Positions 40,325-50,763 are shown, counted from the first letter of the stretch. The stretch: DNA of 64,000 bases from an uncultured Alphaproteobacteria bacterium (GCA_905233185.1 CAJODB010000003.1:30137-94136); one strand, 5' to 3'. A program made the numbers and translations. The notes: generated by a model not told the origin, from the sequence alone.

Positions 40325-41806
40325 TTATTTATGTGACACAAAAAGGAGAGGATATAGTTTTTTGATGATTGCATTGCTATATATCTTCCATAAATTCCAC
40401 TCGGATTTCAACATTGAAAACAAACTATTTCCATACATCAATTTCATGACGTATTCTTGTATACTACTTCCGTAGACCTTAAACATTGTTCCATAAAATT
40501 GTAAATTCATAGTATGTCTAAGATAAAGTTTTTCAGGAAGCATATATTTAAAAGCCTCATTGCTTGGATTTATAGCATAAGCTGTATGATCGTTTCTTAT
40601 TGGTTTGTTAAGTTCCAAAGATAGTGCAAAATCACTTAATGAATTGATAAATAATATATTTCTATTGTCGCATTTTATTAATGCCAATCCCATAATTTGT
40701 ATAATTTCGACTGGACTTGCGAATAAAATTTCTGTAACACCTTCTGAAGATTGACACTTTTCCAGAAGATGCTGTTGTACTTCATCTAAGGTCGAAAACT
40801 TTGTATTAAATAACTCGTTATGGTGTTTTATATACTTTATTTTTGCGATCTCTGGTGCGGTGTATAGACGAGCGAAGAAAATATTAAAAGCATCTTCATC
40901 AAAATTAATGCCTGTTATTATTCTCGAGAAAAGTCCAATTGTATTATCAATACCGCATTTCTCTGCAAGCACAAAAAAATCTCCTATCCAAGAATGGGCT
41001 ATTTCATGAAAAAGTATCTGATGCTCATTTTTTGTTGTTGCATAAATACCTTCCGTAGTTTCTTTTTCTGTATATCGACTATTGAAAAAAGATTGCATAT
41101 GCATTCCTGTAAAATCATATGAGAAATATATATAATTTCCGCTTGATTCTGGAAATTCAGATTCTGAAAAAATTAATTTATTGTTCTCATTCCAGAGTGG
41201 AAAGGCAATTTTTGTGACGTTTCTGACGTGCGGAAACTTTGCTTTTAAAATTAATGATACTAACAGTTTGCGAAATAAGCGACTTTCTTTACATATATCT
41301 GATATATCGTGTAGCAATTTGCTTTTAAACAGTTCATTAGAAAAGTAACTGTTTGCAAATGTATCCTTTATAATCGCATTTTTTTCAGGATTCTTTAAAA
41401 ATGCCATGGTTGTCATCAATAATTCTGTATTTATATATTTTTTTGGCATAGTTGAGACAGTATCAATGTATCTTACTTCGGAAATTTCAATTCCCGTTGA
41501 TCTCAGAAATGCAATCAAATCATTAACAGCAGGTAACTCATTATCGTTTGGGCTTCTGGACGCTTCCAGTAATTCATTGTTAATCAATTGAGTAGTAATT
41601 GGGTTAGAACATATCTTTTTCAGTAAGTTTTCTATCTTTTTAGGGATAATCTCTAATCTATTTTGATCTTCGGTTGTTGAATATTCTTGAGCTAATTGAC
41701 GGAATTCATGGATATTACATGCTAGAATATCCGTATCTGTAGCAGAGACTTCTTTAAAACAATAAACAGCGATAAAAATAGTCAATGACACTATTATCTT
41801 TTTCAT
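40325..41806 (-). CDS. Secreted hypothetical protein (possible peptidase-like HEIAHSW motif)
   Basis: Signal peptide MKKIIVSLTIFIAVYCFKEVSA; HQILFHEIAHSWIGDFF resembles an HExxH zinc motif. Confidence 0.65.
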   Translation of the reverse strand: MKKIIVSLTIFIAVYCFKEVSATDTDILACNIHEFRQLAQEYSTTEDQNRLEIIPKKIENLLKKICSNPITTQLINNELLEASRSPNDNELPAVNDLIAFLRSTGIEISEVRYIDTVSTMPKKYINTELLMTTMAFLKNPEKNAIIKDTFANSYFSNELFKSKLLHDISDICKESRLFRKLLVSLILKAKFPHVRNVTKIAFPLWNENNKLIFSESEFPESSGNYIYFSYDFTGMHMQSFFNSRYTEKETTEGIYATTKNEHQILFHEIAHSWIGDFFVLAEKCGIDNTIGLFSRIITGINFDEDAFNIFFARLYTAPEIAKIKYIKHHNELFNTKFSTLDEVQQHLLEKCQSSEGVTEILFASPVEIIQIMGLALIKCDNRNILFINSLSDFALSLELNKPIRNDHTAYAINPSNEAFKYMLPEKLYLRHTMNLQFYGTMFKVYGSSIQEYVMKLMYGNSLFSMLKSEWNLWKIYSNAIIKKLYPLLFVSHK

Positions 41807-41957
41807 ATTTCAATAAACTCCAAATGACGTGAATTTTTATTGCAACAACAAATACAAAGATGGGAAATACAAAACAAAAAATACAGAATCTATAAGAATA
41901 TTATATAAAATAGTGGTGACAGTAAAGATTTTCAGTTTTAATGTTTCTAATAAAAAA

Positions 41958-41984
41958 CTCCCTTATATACAAAGCATAAGGGAG
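41958..41984 (-). terminator. Rho-independent terminator of pal
   Basis: CTCCCTTAT/ATAAGGGAG, 9 bp perfect, flanked by A/T runs. Confidence 0.85.
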
Positions 41985-42017
41985 GTATAAAAAAAAGAAA
42001 AAAATTTGTGTTTTTTA

Positions 42018-42500
42018 TTATTCAATGACCGCAATAGCGACGCGATTCATTCTATTTATCTCATCAGTGCTGCCTTGAGCTGCAATAGGACGATCTTTTC
42101 CGTAAGAAATTGTCCGAATTCTTTCTCCTGAAATGTGATCTGCGAGATATCTTGCAACGGCGTCTGCTCTACGTTCTCCTAAACCAAGGTTATATTCACG
42201 TGTTCCGCGCTCATCGCAATGCCCTTCGATCAAGACTCTTCTTTCTGGATGCTTTTGGAGCCACTCTACTTGTCGAGCTAAAACAGATTTAGCTTCTCCG
42301 GAAAGCGAAGATGAATCATATGCGAAATAAACACGGTCGCCTGCATTGGCTATAAAATCAATTGCTGCAGTACGTAAAGCCTCATCTTCAACGACCAAAC
42401 CGTTTGTGTTCGCATCGCCTGCTTCATCGCTTGTTCCGCAACCTGAAAGCCATAAAAGACATGCAATTGCAGCGAAACTGCTATTCATTAATTTTCTCAT
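42018..42500 (-). CDS. pal: Peptidoglycan-associated lipoprotein Pal
   Basis: Lipobox LLWLSGC; VYFAYDSSSLSGEAKSVLARQ; VLIEGHCDERGTREYNLGLGERRADAVARYL. Confidence 0.95.
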   Translation of the reverse strand: MRKLMNSSFAAIACLLWLSGCGTSDEAGDANTNGLVVEDEALRTAAIDFIANAGDRVYFAYDSSSLSGEAKSVLARQVEWLQKHPERRVLIEGHCDERGTREYNLGLGERRADAVARYLADHISGERIRTISYGKDRPIAAQGSTDEINRMNRVAIAVIE

Positions 42501-42594
42501 GCTCTAATCTCCTGTAAAATATTACTAACAATACAGTTCTATTATAACATTAAAATTGACGTTAAAATATATAGAAATGCGAAAATATCTTTCT

Positions 42595-42783
42595 TTACTC
42601 GTTTCCTGAGTTTATTCCCTTCAAGAACTCATTCAGGATAATCATAAACTGCATAATAAGAGCATCTTCAAGAATGCAATGAAACTTATTAAGCCACGTT
42701 TTGTTTGAGTGTACGTCAAAAGGTTTGTGCATAATCCAAATTACCACAAACATTATACAAAATAGGGCAATTGAGTACGTCAT
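42595..42783 (-). CDS. Small hypothetical membrane protein downstream of cvpA
   Basis: 62-aa ORF with N-terminal TM and upstream AAGGAG on the minus strand. Confidence 0.4.
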   Translation of the reverse strand: MTYSIALFCIMFVVIWIMHKPFDVHSNKTWLNKFHCILEDALIMQFMIILNEFLKGINSGNE

Positions 42784-42787
42784 AATT

Positions 42788-43489
42788 TCATTTTCTCCTT
42801 CTGATTTTTTTGTTATCTATTATTTTCTTTTTTCCTTCAATAATTTTTATCTTTGTGCCTAAACTATGATGTTCAGGATGTTTTATTTTGAATATAGCTG
42901 CGTTTTTTGCTTCTTTTTCCATTTTCAGCTGCATTTTCTTTTGTGAATGTTCATAGTATTTTTTAAAAACTTCTTCATTCTCTTTCTTTATATTCGGAAT
43001 ATCCAATGTCGGGATCATTCCATCCAATCCTTTATATAAAAGAGTTGATATTTTTGATTCATCAACTATTTGAAATTTTTCTTTCGGAATTTCCAGTGCT
43101 ATGAGTACAGCAACGACTCCGGCAGGTATACATAATCCGCGTATTAATCCGAATAATAAACCGAGAGATCTGTCTAATCCCGAAAACATTGAGTTTTTTA
43201 CAGCATCAGAGATAAAATACGAAACTATAGTTAGCAAAATCAGACAAATAACATACGATGAAGTTGACGCGATGAGTTGTCCCGCCATTGGATCAGGTGA
43301 AAAATGTGTTTCCAGGAATTCGTATACATAAGGAGTTGCCGCAGCTGCTGCAAATCCACTTCCAACCCATGAAAACAAGCTAAAAAGCGTTCTCGTAAAA
43401 CCATTGGCTAAACCAAAAAGCGAAGAAGCCAACATTATAGTTATGTATATGTAGTCTACTATATTAAAAAATGATTCGCCGTTATTCAT
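42788..43489 (-). CDS. cvpA: CvpA family membrane protein
   Basis: IVDYIYITIMLASSLFGLANGFTRTLFSLFSWVGSGFAAAAATPYVYEFL; GLDRSLGLLFGLIRGLCI. Confidence 0.85.
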   Translation of the reverse strand: MNNGESFFNIVDYIYITIMLASSLFGLANGFTRTLFSLFSWVGSGFAAAAATPYVYEFLETHFSPDPMAGQLIASTSSYVICLILLTIVSYFISDAVKNSMFSGLDRSLGLLFGLIRGLCIPAGVVAVLIALEIPKEKFQIVDESKISTLLYKGLDGMIPTLDIPNIKKENEEVFKKYYEHSQKKMQLKMEKEAKNAAIFKIKHPEHHSLGTKIKIIEGKKKIIDNKKIRRRK

Positions 43490-44858
43490 GACGTTTACTC
43501 ATTCCAAGTATCTCTATAATATCAAACAAATTTTGTACAGGCATTAGATTAATATTGCATGATTCTTTCGGAAATTTATTTGATGCCGGCAGAATCACAT
43601 TTTTGAAACCAAGTTTTTCCGCTTCTTTGACTCTTTCTGAACATCTTGAAACTGAACGAACTTCTCCCGTTAGCCCAATTTCTCCGAAAATACATGTATC
43701 ATTTGGAATCGGATTTACACTTCGAGCGGAAAGCAGACACGCTGCTACAGCTAAATCACCGGCAGGCTCGGATATTTTTAAACCACCTGCGACATTTAAA
43801 TAAACATCCCTATCTGCAAATGAAATTTTACATTTTGTTTCGATAACTGCCAGAATCGTGAAAAGACGGTTTAGATCCCAGCCTACAACTGTCCTGCGAG
43901 GTGCTATAAAATAACTTTTTGAGACAAGCGCCTGGATTTCAGCGAGAATTGGTCTTGTTCCTTCAATTCCCGAAAAAACAGTTGCGCCAGCGATATCATT
44001 ATTTCTTTGCGTCAGAAATAATACTGATGGATTTGATACACTAAATAATCCATGGCCATGCATTTCGAAAATTCCAAGTTCATCGCATGGGCCATAACGG
44101 TTTTTGACCGCCCTTAATATACGGTATGAATTCCCGCGCTCTCCTTCAAAATAAAGGACAGTGTCGACCATATGTTCCAGGACTTTTGGCCCTGCAATAG
44201 CTCCTTCTTTTGTAACATGTCCAATCAAAAAAACAGTTGTTCCTGTTGTTTTCGCGAAATTAATCAGTTCATAAGCGACTGTTCGAACTTGTGTAACTGT
44301 TCCCGGAATAGATTCAACCGTTGAACTTTGTAATGTTTGAATAGAATCAATAACCAAAAAATCTACTTTTGATAATGAATTAATTATTGCATCTACATTT
44401 GTTTCGCATGCAAGTTTTACATTGGAATTATTAGCTCCGATTCGTGCTGCTCTTAAACAAATTTGTTCAGAAGATTCTTCTCCTGAGATATATACACAAT
44501 TATGGTCTTGAGAGAATGCAGATAGAACTTGCAGCAAAAGAGTAGATTTACCTATTCCGGGATCACCTCCAATTAAAACTACTGATCCCGGTACTGCTCC
44601 ACCGCCTAATACTCTATCAAACTCAGTAATATTGCTCAGAATTCGTTCAACCTTTTCATTGGAATAACTTAGATCACTGAATTCAATTTCGTTTGTTGGT
44701 GTTTTTGCGCCGTATATGCTACCAAATCCACTACCGTTGCTTACTCTGATATCTTCTACAATTGTATTCCATTGCCCGCAATCTTCACATCTGCCGAGCC
44801 ATTTTGGATATCTGGCTCCACATTCGTTGCAATAAAATAATTTTTCAGATTTTGCCAT
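43482..44858 (-). CDS. radA: DNA repair protein RadA
   Basis: YCNECGARYPKWLGRCEDCGQWNT zinc finger; IGGDPGIGKSTLLLQ; KNRYGPCDELGIFEM. Confidence 0.96.
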   Translation of the reverse strand: MAKSEKLFYCNECGARYPKWLGRCEDCGQWNTIVEDIRVSNGSGFGSIYGAKTPTNEIEFSDLSYSNEKVERILSNITEFDRVLGGGAVPGSVVLIGGDPGIGKSTLLLQVLSAFSQDHNCVYISGEESSEQICLRAARIGANNSNVKLACETNVDAIINSLSKVDFLVIDSIQTLQSSTVESIPGTVTQVRTVAYELINFAKTTGTTVFLIGHVTKEGAIAGPKVLEHMVDTVLYFEGERGNSYRILRAVKNRYGPCDELGIFEMHGHGLFSVSNPSVLFLTQRNNDIAGATVFSGIEGTRPILAEIQALVSKSYFIAPRRTVVGWDLNRLFTILAVIETKCKISFADRDVYLNVAGGLKISEPAGDLAVAACLLSARSVNPIPNDTCIFGEIGLTGEVRSVSRCSERVKEAEKLGFKNVILPASNKFPKESCNINLMPVQNLFDIIEILGMSKRHE

Positions 44859-44912
44859 TTCTTTTACCTCGCATATTTCTGTTTTTGCATTTTTTCGCTT
44901 TCGTTGAGCGAA

Positions 44913-46055
44913 TTAAATAGCCAAAACTATGCCATTTTCAGGCTTCCAATACAGGAATACCTCATCTTCCCATTGTATAGGACGTTCAGCAGCACGTACT
45001 AAGTTAGCTACAGTCGCAAGTACAGTAACTCCTGATGCTAAAAGTACGTGATATATGGACACGTCACCTAGATAAACAATATCCTTTACAATTCCATTGG
45101 TCCAATTGTAATCGCCTTTCGGAATAACAGTTGTAAGTACGACTTTTTCCGGGCGAATCGCTACGCTTATCTGCGCTCCTACAGGGACAGAAGCCGAATG
45201 AGTAACAAGTAAATTCTTTTCCATTGCCGTTGATTTTACTATGACGTGGTCTGCTTGTTCTTCAACAATAATTCCATCGAATAAATTAACGGAGCCGATA
45301 AAATTCGCCACATATTTTGAATTTGGATACTCATATATTTCAGTTGGACCTCCAACCTGCAAAATTCGTCCTTCTCTCATGAGACCGATGCGAGTTGACA
45401 TGGTCATTGCTTCTTCTTGATCATGTGAGACCATAATAAAGGTAACACCGACTTTTTCTTGAATATTAACAAGTTCTAATTGTGTTCTTTCACGCAATTT
45501 TTTATCGAGAGCAGCGAGAGGTTCATCAAGCAAAACCAGTTTCGGATGCTTTACAAGGCTTCTGGCAAGAGCGACACGTTGGCATTCTCCGCCTGAAAGT
45601 TGATCAGGTTTGCGCTTTTCATACCCGCTTAATTGGACTAGCTCAAGATAGGCGCTTACGCGATCACGGATTTCTCCTTTCTGCATTCCTTCCTGAATTA
45701 ACCCAAAGGCGACATTCTGTTCAACTGTCATGTGGGGGAAGAGAGCATAAGATTGGAAAACCATACTGACAGGACGCTTATAAGGAGGAGTGTCTGTCAT
45801 ATCTATACCATCGATGAATATTTTTCCTGAGGTCGGTGATTCAAAACCAGCCAGCATGCGCAATAGTGTCGATTTACCGCATCCTGAACGACCAAGTAAC
45901 GAGAATAATTCTCCACGATATATCGATAGAGACACATTATTTACTGCTACACGTCCACCAAATGTCTTTGTAAGATTGTTAATAGATACGTAAGGACGAG
46001 CATTTGGATCTTGCCAAGGTTCTATGTTGCTGAGATGTTTTGATTGCTCTGGCAT
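44913..46055 (-). CDS. potA: Spermidine/putrescine ABC transporter ATPase PotA
   Basis: LLGRSGCGKSTLLRMLAGFESPTSG; LSGGECQRVALARSLVKHPKLVLLDEPLAALDKKLRE; VSHDQEEAMTMS; TOBE domain. Confidence 0.94.
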   Translation of the reverse strand: MPEQSKHLSNIEPWQDPNARPYVSINNLTKTFGGRVAVNNVSLSIYRGELFSLLGRSGCGKSTLLRMLAGFESPTSGKIFIDGIDMTDTPPYKRPVSMVFQSYALFPHMTVEQNVAFGLIQEGMQKGEIRDRVSAYLELVQLSGYEKRKPDQLSGGECQRVALARSLVKHPKLVLLDEPLAALDKKLRERTQLELVNIQEKVGVTFIMVSHDQEEAMTMSTRIGLMREGRILQVGGPTEIYEYPNSKYVANFIGSVNLFDGIIVEEQADHVIVKSTAMEKNLLVTHSASVPVGAQISVAIRPEKVVLTTVIPKGDYNWTNGIVKDIVYLGDVSIYHVLLASGVTVLATVANLVRAAERPIQWEDEVFLYWKPENGIVLAI

Positions 46056-46219
46056 AATGCTTTTCCACTAAAAAAATTCTAATACGCAAAGAATACAGAA
46101 TATTGACGGACAAAACAACGCTTCTCATACGTAGGGGAAAGATGAAGCGCTTTAAAAATCTTTTTATTTCCTTAACTATTTCCTATTAAAATCAATGTAA
46201 TAAAGTCGGAGAATCTCTA

Positions 46220-46925
46220 TGTTCAACTTGTTTAAAATCAATTTGTGTAAAAATTGCGGGGGGGGGTATTCGCCTTCTTACACAGGATTTTGCGTGGATA
46301 CAAACCATATAAAGGCGGTGTATTAATTGAATTCACTTTCAGTATTCCCGTTTGTATCACTCTTCTATTTTTTGTATCTGATCATTATCGTTTTTATGAA
46401 TTGAAAAACAAAATAAAAACTTCCGCATATTTACTTGCAAGCATGGTGCAGCAAATAAAAAATAGCAATTCAGATAAACAAATAACAAAAGCAGACATAA
46501 ATAGAATGGTGTATGCAAGTTGTCTTAATCTTTTTCATACAAACAGTATGTTTAAGCCTTATCCATTCGGAATATATTACAAAACGCGTTTTCACTATGT
46601 AAAGAAGGAAAATGATAATTACAAATACTGTTTTTGGACCTCGGATACAGGGAATGGTGGATTTTCTTTTAATGGAGGAATGTATAATTCAAATCTGACA
46701 TCTACAACAAAGTCGCAATCTCAAGTGGAAGCGATACATCCTGATTTGGTTTGTTATAAAGACGGCGAAGAGCGCTTGCTTATTATATGTTTTTATGGTG
46801 CTGTAGGTTTTACAAAATCAAAGCTTGGATTATTTTTATTGGAACCTAAATTCGGAGATAATGGTAATTTCGTTTATAAATTAGTTATTACTCCAAAACC
46901 GGGATTATTTCCGCCTGCATGGTAA
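46220..46925 (+). CDS. TadE/pilin-like protein, frameshifted at G9 as written (upstream ATG 46220 is out of frame with the pilin ORF 46254..46925)
   Basis: Prepilin-like YKPYKG|GVLIEFTFSIPVCITLLFFVSD (G-1, E+5); SD GGAG before ATG 46220; paralog at 56197..56933. Confidence 0.7.
46258..46266 (+). repeat. G9 homopolymer in the 5' end of a TadE/pilin-like gene
   Basis: TGTGTAAAAATTGCGGGGGGGGGTATTCGCCTTCTTACACA. Confidence 0.95.
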
Positions 46926-46974
46926 GGAAATTTTTATTTTGAATATTTTTATATATTTGCTTTCTGAGTATAAC

Positions 46975-47025
46975 TTTCTTCAGGATAATAAAAGCTCGCT
47001 GAGTCTGTTTATTATCCTGAAGAAA
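46975..47025. terminator. Bidirectional terminator between convergent genes
   Basis: 18-bp perfect inverted repeat TTTCTTCAGGATAATAAA/TTTATTATCCTGAAGAAA with 15-nt loop. Confidence 0.85.
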
Positions 47026-47059
47026 TAAAAAAAATTTATATATTGATTCCTTTTATATT

Positions 47060-47530
47060 TTATATACTGAAGTTTGACTTAGTTTTATGGGCTATAATGT
47101 TATTGCTATGATCATATTTCTGTATTAAAGCGTTTCTTAACAATGTTATGAGAATAGTTGCATTAAATGTCATAGCCAAAGAAGAAACTTTTCCGGAAGT
47201 TAAGTAAATAACAGAAAAATTCTCGAACTCCCTTTTTGCGTCTGGTGAAAATTCCGTAAGATCTTCTTCATTTATGCACTCAATTCCTAGCCTTTTAAAA
47301 TTATCTACAGCCTGAATTAGTTGATCATTTCCCGAACCGTGGGCGAGCTCTTCAATCTGGGTTAAGGTGTCATTTAGTGGCTGTAGTTTTTCTTGAGCAC
47401 GCGCAAAACTTCCATTAGGTGACAGCAAAACGCGAATATCATCTGGTATTCCTTCTCCTACATCTGAAGCAAGAACAACTCCGATATTCAACATTATTGC
47501 TGAAGCAAACAAAAGTACTTTTTTATTCAT
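47060..47530 (-). CDS. Secreted hypothetical protein
   Basis: Signal peptide MNKKVLLFASAIMLNIGVVLAS; good SD on the minus strand. Confidence 0.6.
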   Translation of the reverse strand: MNKKVLLFASAIMLNIGVVLASDVGEGIPDDIRVLLSPNGSFARAQEKLQPLNDTLTQIEELAHGSGNDQLIQAVDNFKRLGIECINEEDLTEFSPDAKREFENFSVIYLTSGKVSSLAMTFNATILITLLRNALIQKYDHSNNIIAHKTKSNFSI

Positions 47531-47724
47531 ATTTTTTCTCCTGTTTTTATTTTTCTTTTATTGTTTAAAAAAATTGTTACATATTTATTAACGATTACAT
47601 TTTGTAATCGTGTACTACATCAGCGACAAAAAAGACCAATATACAGAAAAAACTATGAAAACATTTGAATTAGCAACCTATATATAATGCGAAATCATTC
47701 AAATAGCAAGTATTAATTTCCTTA

Positions 47725-48702
47725 TTATTTTGAATCCAAGAAATCGTTTGTTTTTCTTAAAATATCAGTAATATCTGAATGAAAGTATTTTCCATAAGTC
47801 ATGAAACCATGAATAGCTCCAGGTAAAATGATTTGATTAACCTTTACTTTCGCTTTTTTTAATTTTTCAAAAAACGCCAATTGATCGTCCAACAAAATAT
47901 CACAGCTTGCGGATACTAGAAGAGTTTTTGGAAAAATTTCTGCATTTTCTTCCAATAGCGGATATACAAATTTATTATCTGAAAAGATCGGATCGTTATA
48001 TTCTGTTCCAATATATTGGTAAATGTAATTTTTGGTCCATTCTTTAGTAAGGCCATATCCATTTCCGAATAATTCATATGATTTACTTTCAAGATTATTA
48101 GACAATATCGGATATAACAAAATTTGTGCAATTGGAAGTTGTTTGTATCTTATTGCATTAAGTTTTATACACAATGCTGCACATAGATTTGCACCAACAT
48201 TATCACCGATCAAAATGATATTTTTGTTTTCGAACTTCGAACACCAAATGTAAGTGCTTAAAACATCACTTAACGGCATGGGGAACTTGTATTCTGGAGA
48301 TAATCTATAATTTACAGAAAAAACTTTTCGAGATAAAACATTCGCAATTTTTCTGCATAATGTGTCATGAGTGTCTATACTGCCTTGAACCCATCCGCCT
48401 CCATGTATAAATAGAATTATTTCATTATGTGATTTTTGTAATGGCATATAGGTTCTCATACTCAACTTATGTTGACCATTCGGATTTCCTATTTCAAAGT
48501 CATCAACATTAGCAACTTCTTCTTTCTTTCCTGCATTATCCAAAAAAAAGCGATCTGAAACTTTTCGTCTAAAAAATGAGTAGAGATTAAAAGTGAGTTT
48601 ATCAAGTAATTTTAATTGATTATGCGATACAAAATCAGAAAGAACTAATCCTTTTAAAACTTCTTCGGAATTTTCGGATAAATTTGTAGTGTACTTATAC
48701 AA
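47725..48702 (-). CDS. HSL-family alpha/beta hydrolase / esterase
   Basis: EIILFIHGGGWVQGSIDTHDTLCRKIA; ILIGDNVGANLCAAL; GAIHGFMTYGK. Confidence 0.88.
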   Translation of the reverse strand: MYKYTTNLSENSEEVLKGLVLSDFVSHNQLKLLDKLTFNLYSFFRRKVSDRFFLDNAGKKEEVANVDDFEIGNPNGQHKLSMRTYMPLQKSHNEIILFIHGGGWVQGSIDTHDTLCRKIANVLSRKVFSVNYRLSPEYKFPMPLSDVLSTYIWCSKFENKNIILIGDNVGANLCAALCIKLNAIRYKQLPIAQILLYPILSNNLESKSYELFGNGYGLTKEWTKNYIYQYIGTEYNDPIFSDNKFVYPLLEENAEIFPKTLLVSASCDILLDDQLAFFEKLKKAKVKVNQIILPGAIHGFMTYGKYFHSDITDILRKTNDFLDSK

Positions 48703-48879
48703 TTTACACTCTCCGCATTTGTTCTTTTTTTTAATTAAAGAAACATTACTTCAAACTAGCATTAACTTATAATACTTGTAAACCCCTTGCTTTAATTATT
48801 TCCCGTAAAAGTTGAACATTTGCCTTTGTTCAGTACTTATGTTAAGACTTTGTAAGAAAATTAACTGGGAATATAAAAA

Positions 48880-49557
48880 ATGGAGTTTCTTACAAATAAT
48901 TTTGTATACTTATCTGAGATAGAACCATCGATACTGCAAAATTTAAGATATGCTTCATCTGATAATTTGATCGGGCATAATCTGAGAGGATACAATGCAA
49001 ATAAGGTAATCCTTAAAGAAAAAGCAGCTCTGCGTCTAAAAGATGTGCAGAAATATCTCTTAGGAAAAGGATATACTCTTGTTATCTATGATGCTTATCG
49101 TCCGCAAAGAGCAGTTCAGCATTTTGTTGAATGGTCTCAGAATAATGATATATCAACAAAAAACTACTATTATCCGACTTTGGATAAAAAGATTCTTTTT
49201 GCTAAAGGTTATATCAGTTTAAAATCAGATCATTGCAAAGGATATACAGTCGATCTGACTATTATGCCTATTCAATCATCATTGAAGAAAATTTCCGTTT
49301 CTGAGCGACTTTTGAAAAACGGGGATAAGATTTCGTTTTTAGATGATGGTACGTTAGATATGGGAACAAGTTTTGATTGCTTTCATGAGGCATCACATCA
49401 TAATTCTGATTTGATAAGTGAAGCCAGTAAAGATAACCGAAAAATTTTGGAAGATACTATGCGAAAATTCGGTTTTTCTACCATAGATGTAGAGTGGTGG
49501 CATTACACACTTTCTGATATCGATAGCACAGAAGATTACGATTTTCCAATTGAATAA
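48880..49557 (+). CDS. D-Ala-D-Ala dipeptidase (VanX/DdpX family)
   Basis: LVIYDAYRPQRAVQHF; SDHCKGYTVDLTIM; LDMGTSFDCFHEASHH; EWWHYTL. Confidence 0.9.
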   Translation: MEFLTNNFVYLSEIEPSILQNLRYASSDNLIGHNLRGYNANKVILKEKAALRLKDVQKYLLGKGYTLVIYDAYRPQRAVQHFVEWSQNNDISTKNYYYPTLDKKILFAKGYISLKSDHCKGYTVDLTIMPIQSSLKKISVSERLLKNGDKISFLDDGTLDMGTSFDCFHEASHHNSDLISEASKDNRKILEDTMRKFGFSTIDVEWWHYTLSDIDSTEDYDFPIE

Positions 49558-49567
49558 ATAGTTTCGA

Positions 49568-50632
49568 TCACTTTTTAGATTGCTTTTTGAACATCGTCAA
49601 GTTTGGATCTTCCGCAATCATTTCTTCTGCGATTTGAACGCTATTTAAAGCTGCGCCTTTACGTAAATTATCACATGCGACCCACAACATAAGTCCATTT
49701 TTTACAGAATAATCTCTTCTTATGCGGCTTACATATACTCCATCTTCACCTTGTACATCGATTGGCGTTGCAAAAACGCCTGCGCCGTCTCTCCTGTCAA
49801 GTGTAACTATTCCTTCAAAATTATCAAAAGCTTCAAAAGCATCATCTTCCGTAATAGGTTTTGCAAATTCACAGGCTAATGATAAACAATGTCCGATAAA
49901 AGTAGGAACTCTAACGCAAGTAACTGCGACTTTTACATCAGATTTTAGTATTTTGCATATTTCTGTGGATATTTTTTCTTCCTCATCACAAGCTCCAAGT
50001 GTTCCTATATCTCCTATCGCGGGAATAACGTTATATGCAATTTGTTTTTGAAATACTTCTGGAATTGGCGAGCCTGCAGCAATAATTGTTTTTGCTTGAT
50101 TAAAAAGCTCATCGATTGCGCGTCTTCCCGCTCCTGAAACTGACTGATATGTCGAAACGACCACTCTTTTTATCGGAGATATTTCAGACAAAGCTTTGAG
50201 AGTCATAGCAAGAGGAACGACAATACAGTTTGGTGTGGAAATAATGCCTAACGGAGCGCCTTTTTTTAAAACTTTTGCATTTATTTCAGGGATAATAAGA
50301 GGAACTTTTGAATTTAAACGGAAATAAGAGCTCTTATCTATTATAACACTTCCGCAATCTGTAACTTGTTCAGCATATTTTCGTGTGACAGTATTCCCTG
50401 CGCAAAAAAAAGCCAAATCAATATCGGAAAAATCTACATTTTCAAATGTGGTCACTTTTATCGATTTATTTCTGAATGAAACCTCTCGTCCTGAGAATCT
50501 ATTAGACGCGATTGGGATTAAATTGGCTATCGGAAATTTCCTTTCGGCAAGAATATCAATAGTTTTTCCGCCTGTACTTCCTGTCGCTCCAACAATAGCT
50601 ACATTATATTCTTTTGCATTCGTATATCTCAT
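49568..50632 (-). CDS. asd: Aspartate-semialdehyde dehydrogenase
   Basis: NVAIVGATGSTGGKTIDILAERKFPI; ISTPNCIVVPLAM; VVVSTYQSVSGAGRRAIDEL. Start set at internal Met (MRYTN). Confidence 0.94.
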   Translation of the reverse strand: MRYTNAKEYNVAIVGATGSTGGKTIDILAERKFPIANLIPIASNRFSGREVSFRNKSIKVTTFENVDFSDIDLAFFCAGNTVTRKYAEQVTDCGSVIIDKSSYFRLNSKVPLIIPEINAKVLKKGAPLGIISTPNCIVVPLAMTLKALSEISPIKRVVVSTYQSVSGAGRRAIDELFNQAKTIIAAGSPIPEVFQKQIAYNVIPAIGDIGTLGACDEEEKISTEICKILKSDVKVAVTCVRVPTFIGHCLSLACEFAKPITEDDAFEAFDNFEGIVTLDRRDGAGVFATPIDVQGEDGVYVSRIRRDYSVKNGLMLWVACDNLRKGAALNSVQIAEEMIAEDPNLTMFKKQSKK

Positions 50633-50763
50633 TAAAAACCTCTTAATATTGTGAGCGACATTATTTATCGGCATTTTAAAACTTAATCTTGATTAACTCA
50701 AAGAAAAAAGCAAGAATATTTAAGAGAAAACTATCTGAATTTCAAAGGCGACATTTTTCGATT

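Noticed and set aside
46254-46256. TTG at 46254 (and GTG at 56226) as the real start of the pilin-like genes
   Set aside because: No Shine-Dalgarno; both paralogs have upstream ATGs with SD-like sequence, joined by the same frame offset at the tract.
46258-46266. G9 tracts as intramolecular G-quadruplexes
   Set aside because: A single run of nine G does not provide four separated G-tracts in one strand; only intermolecular or unusual structures would be possible.
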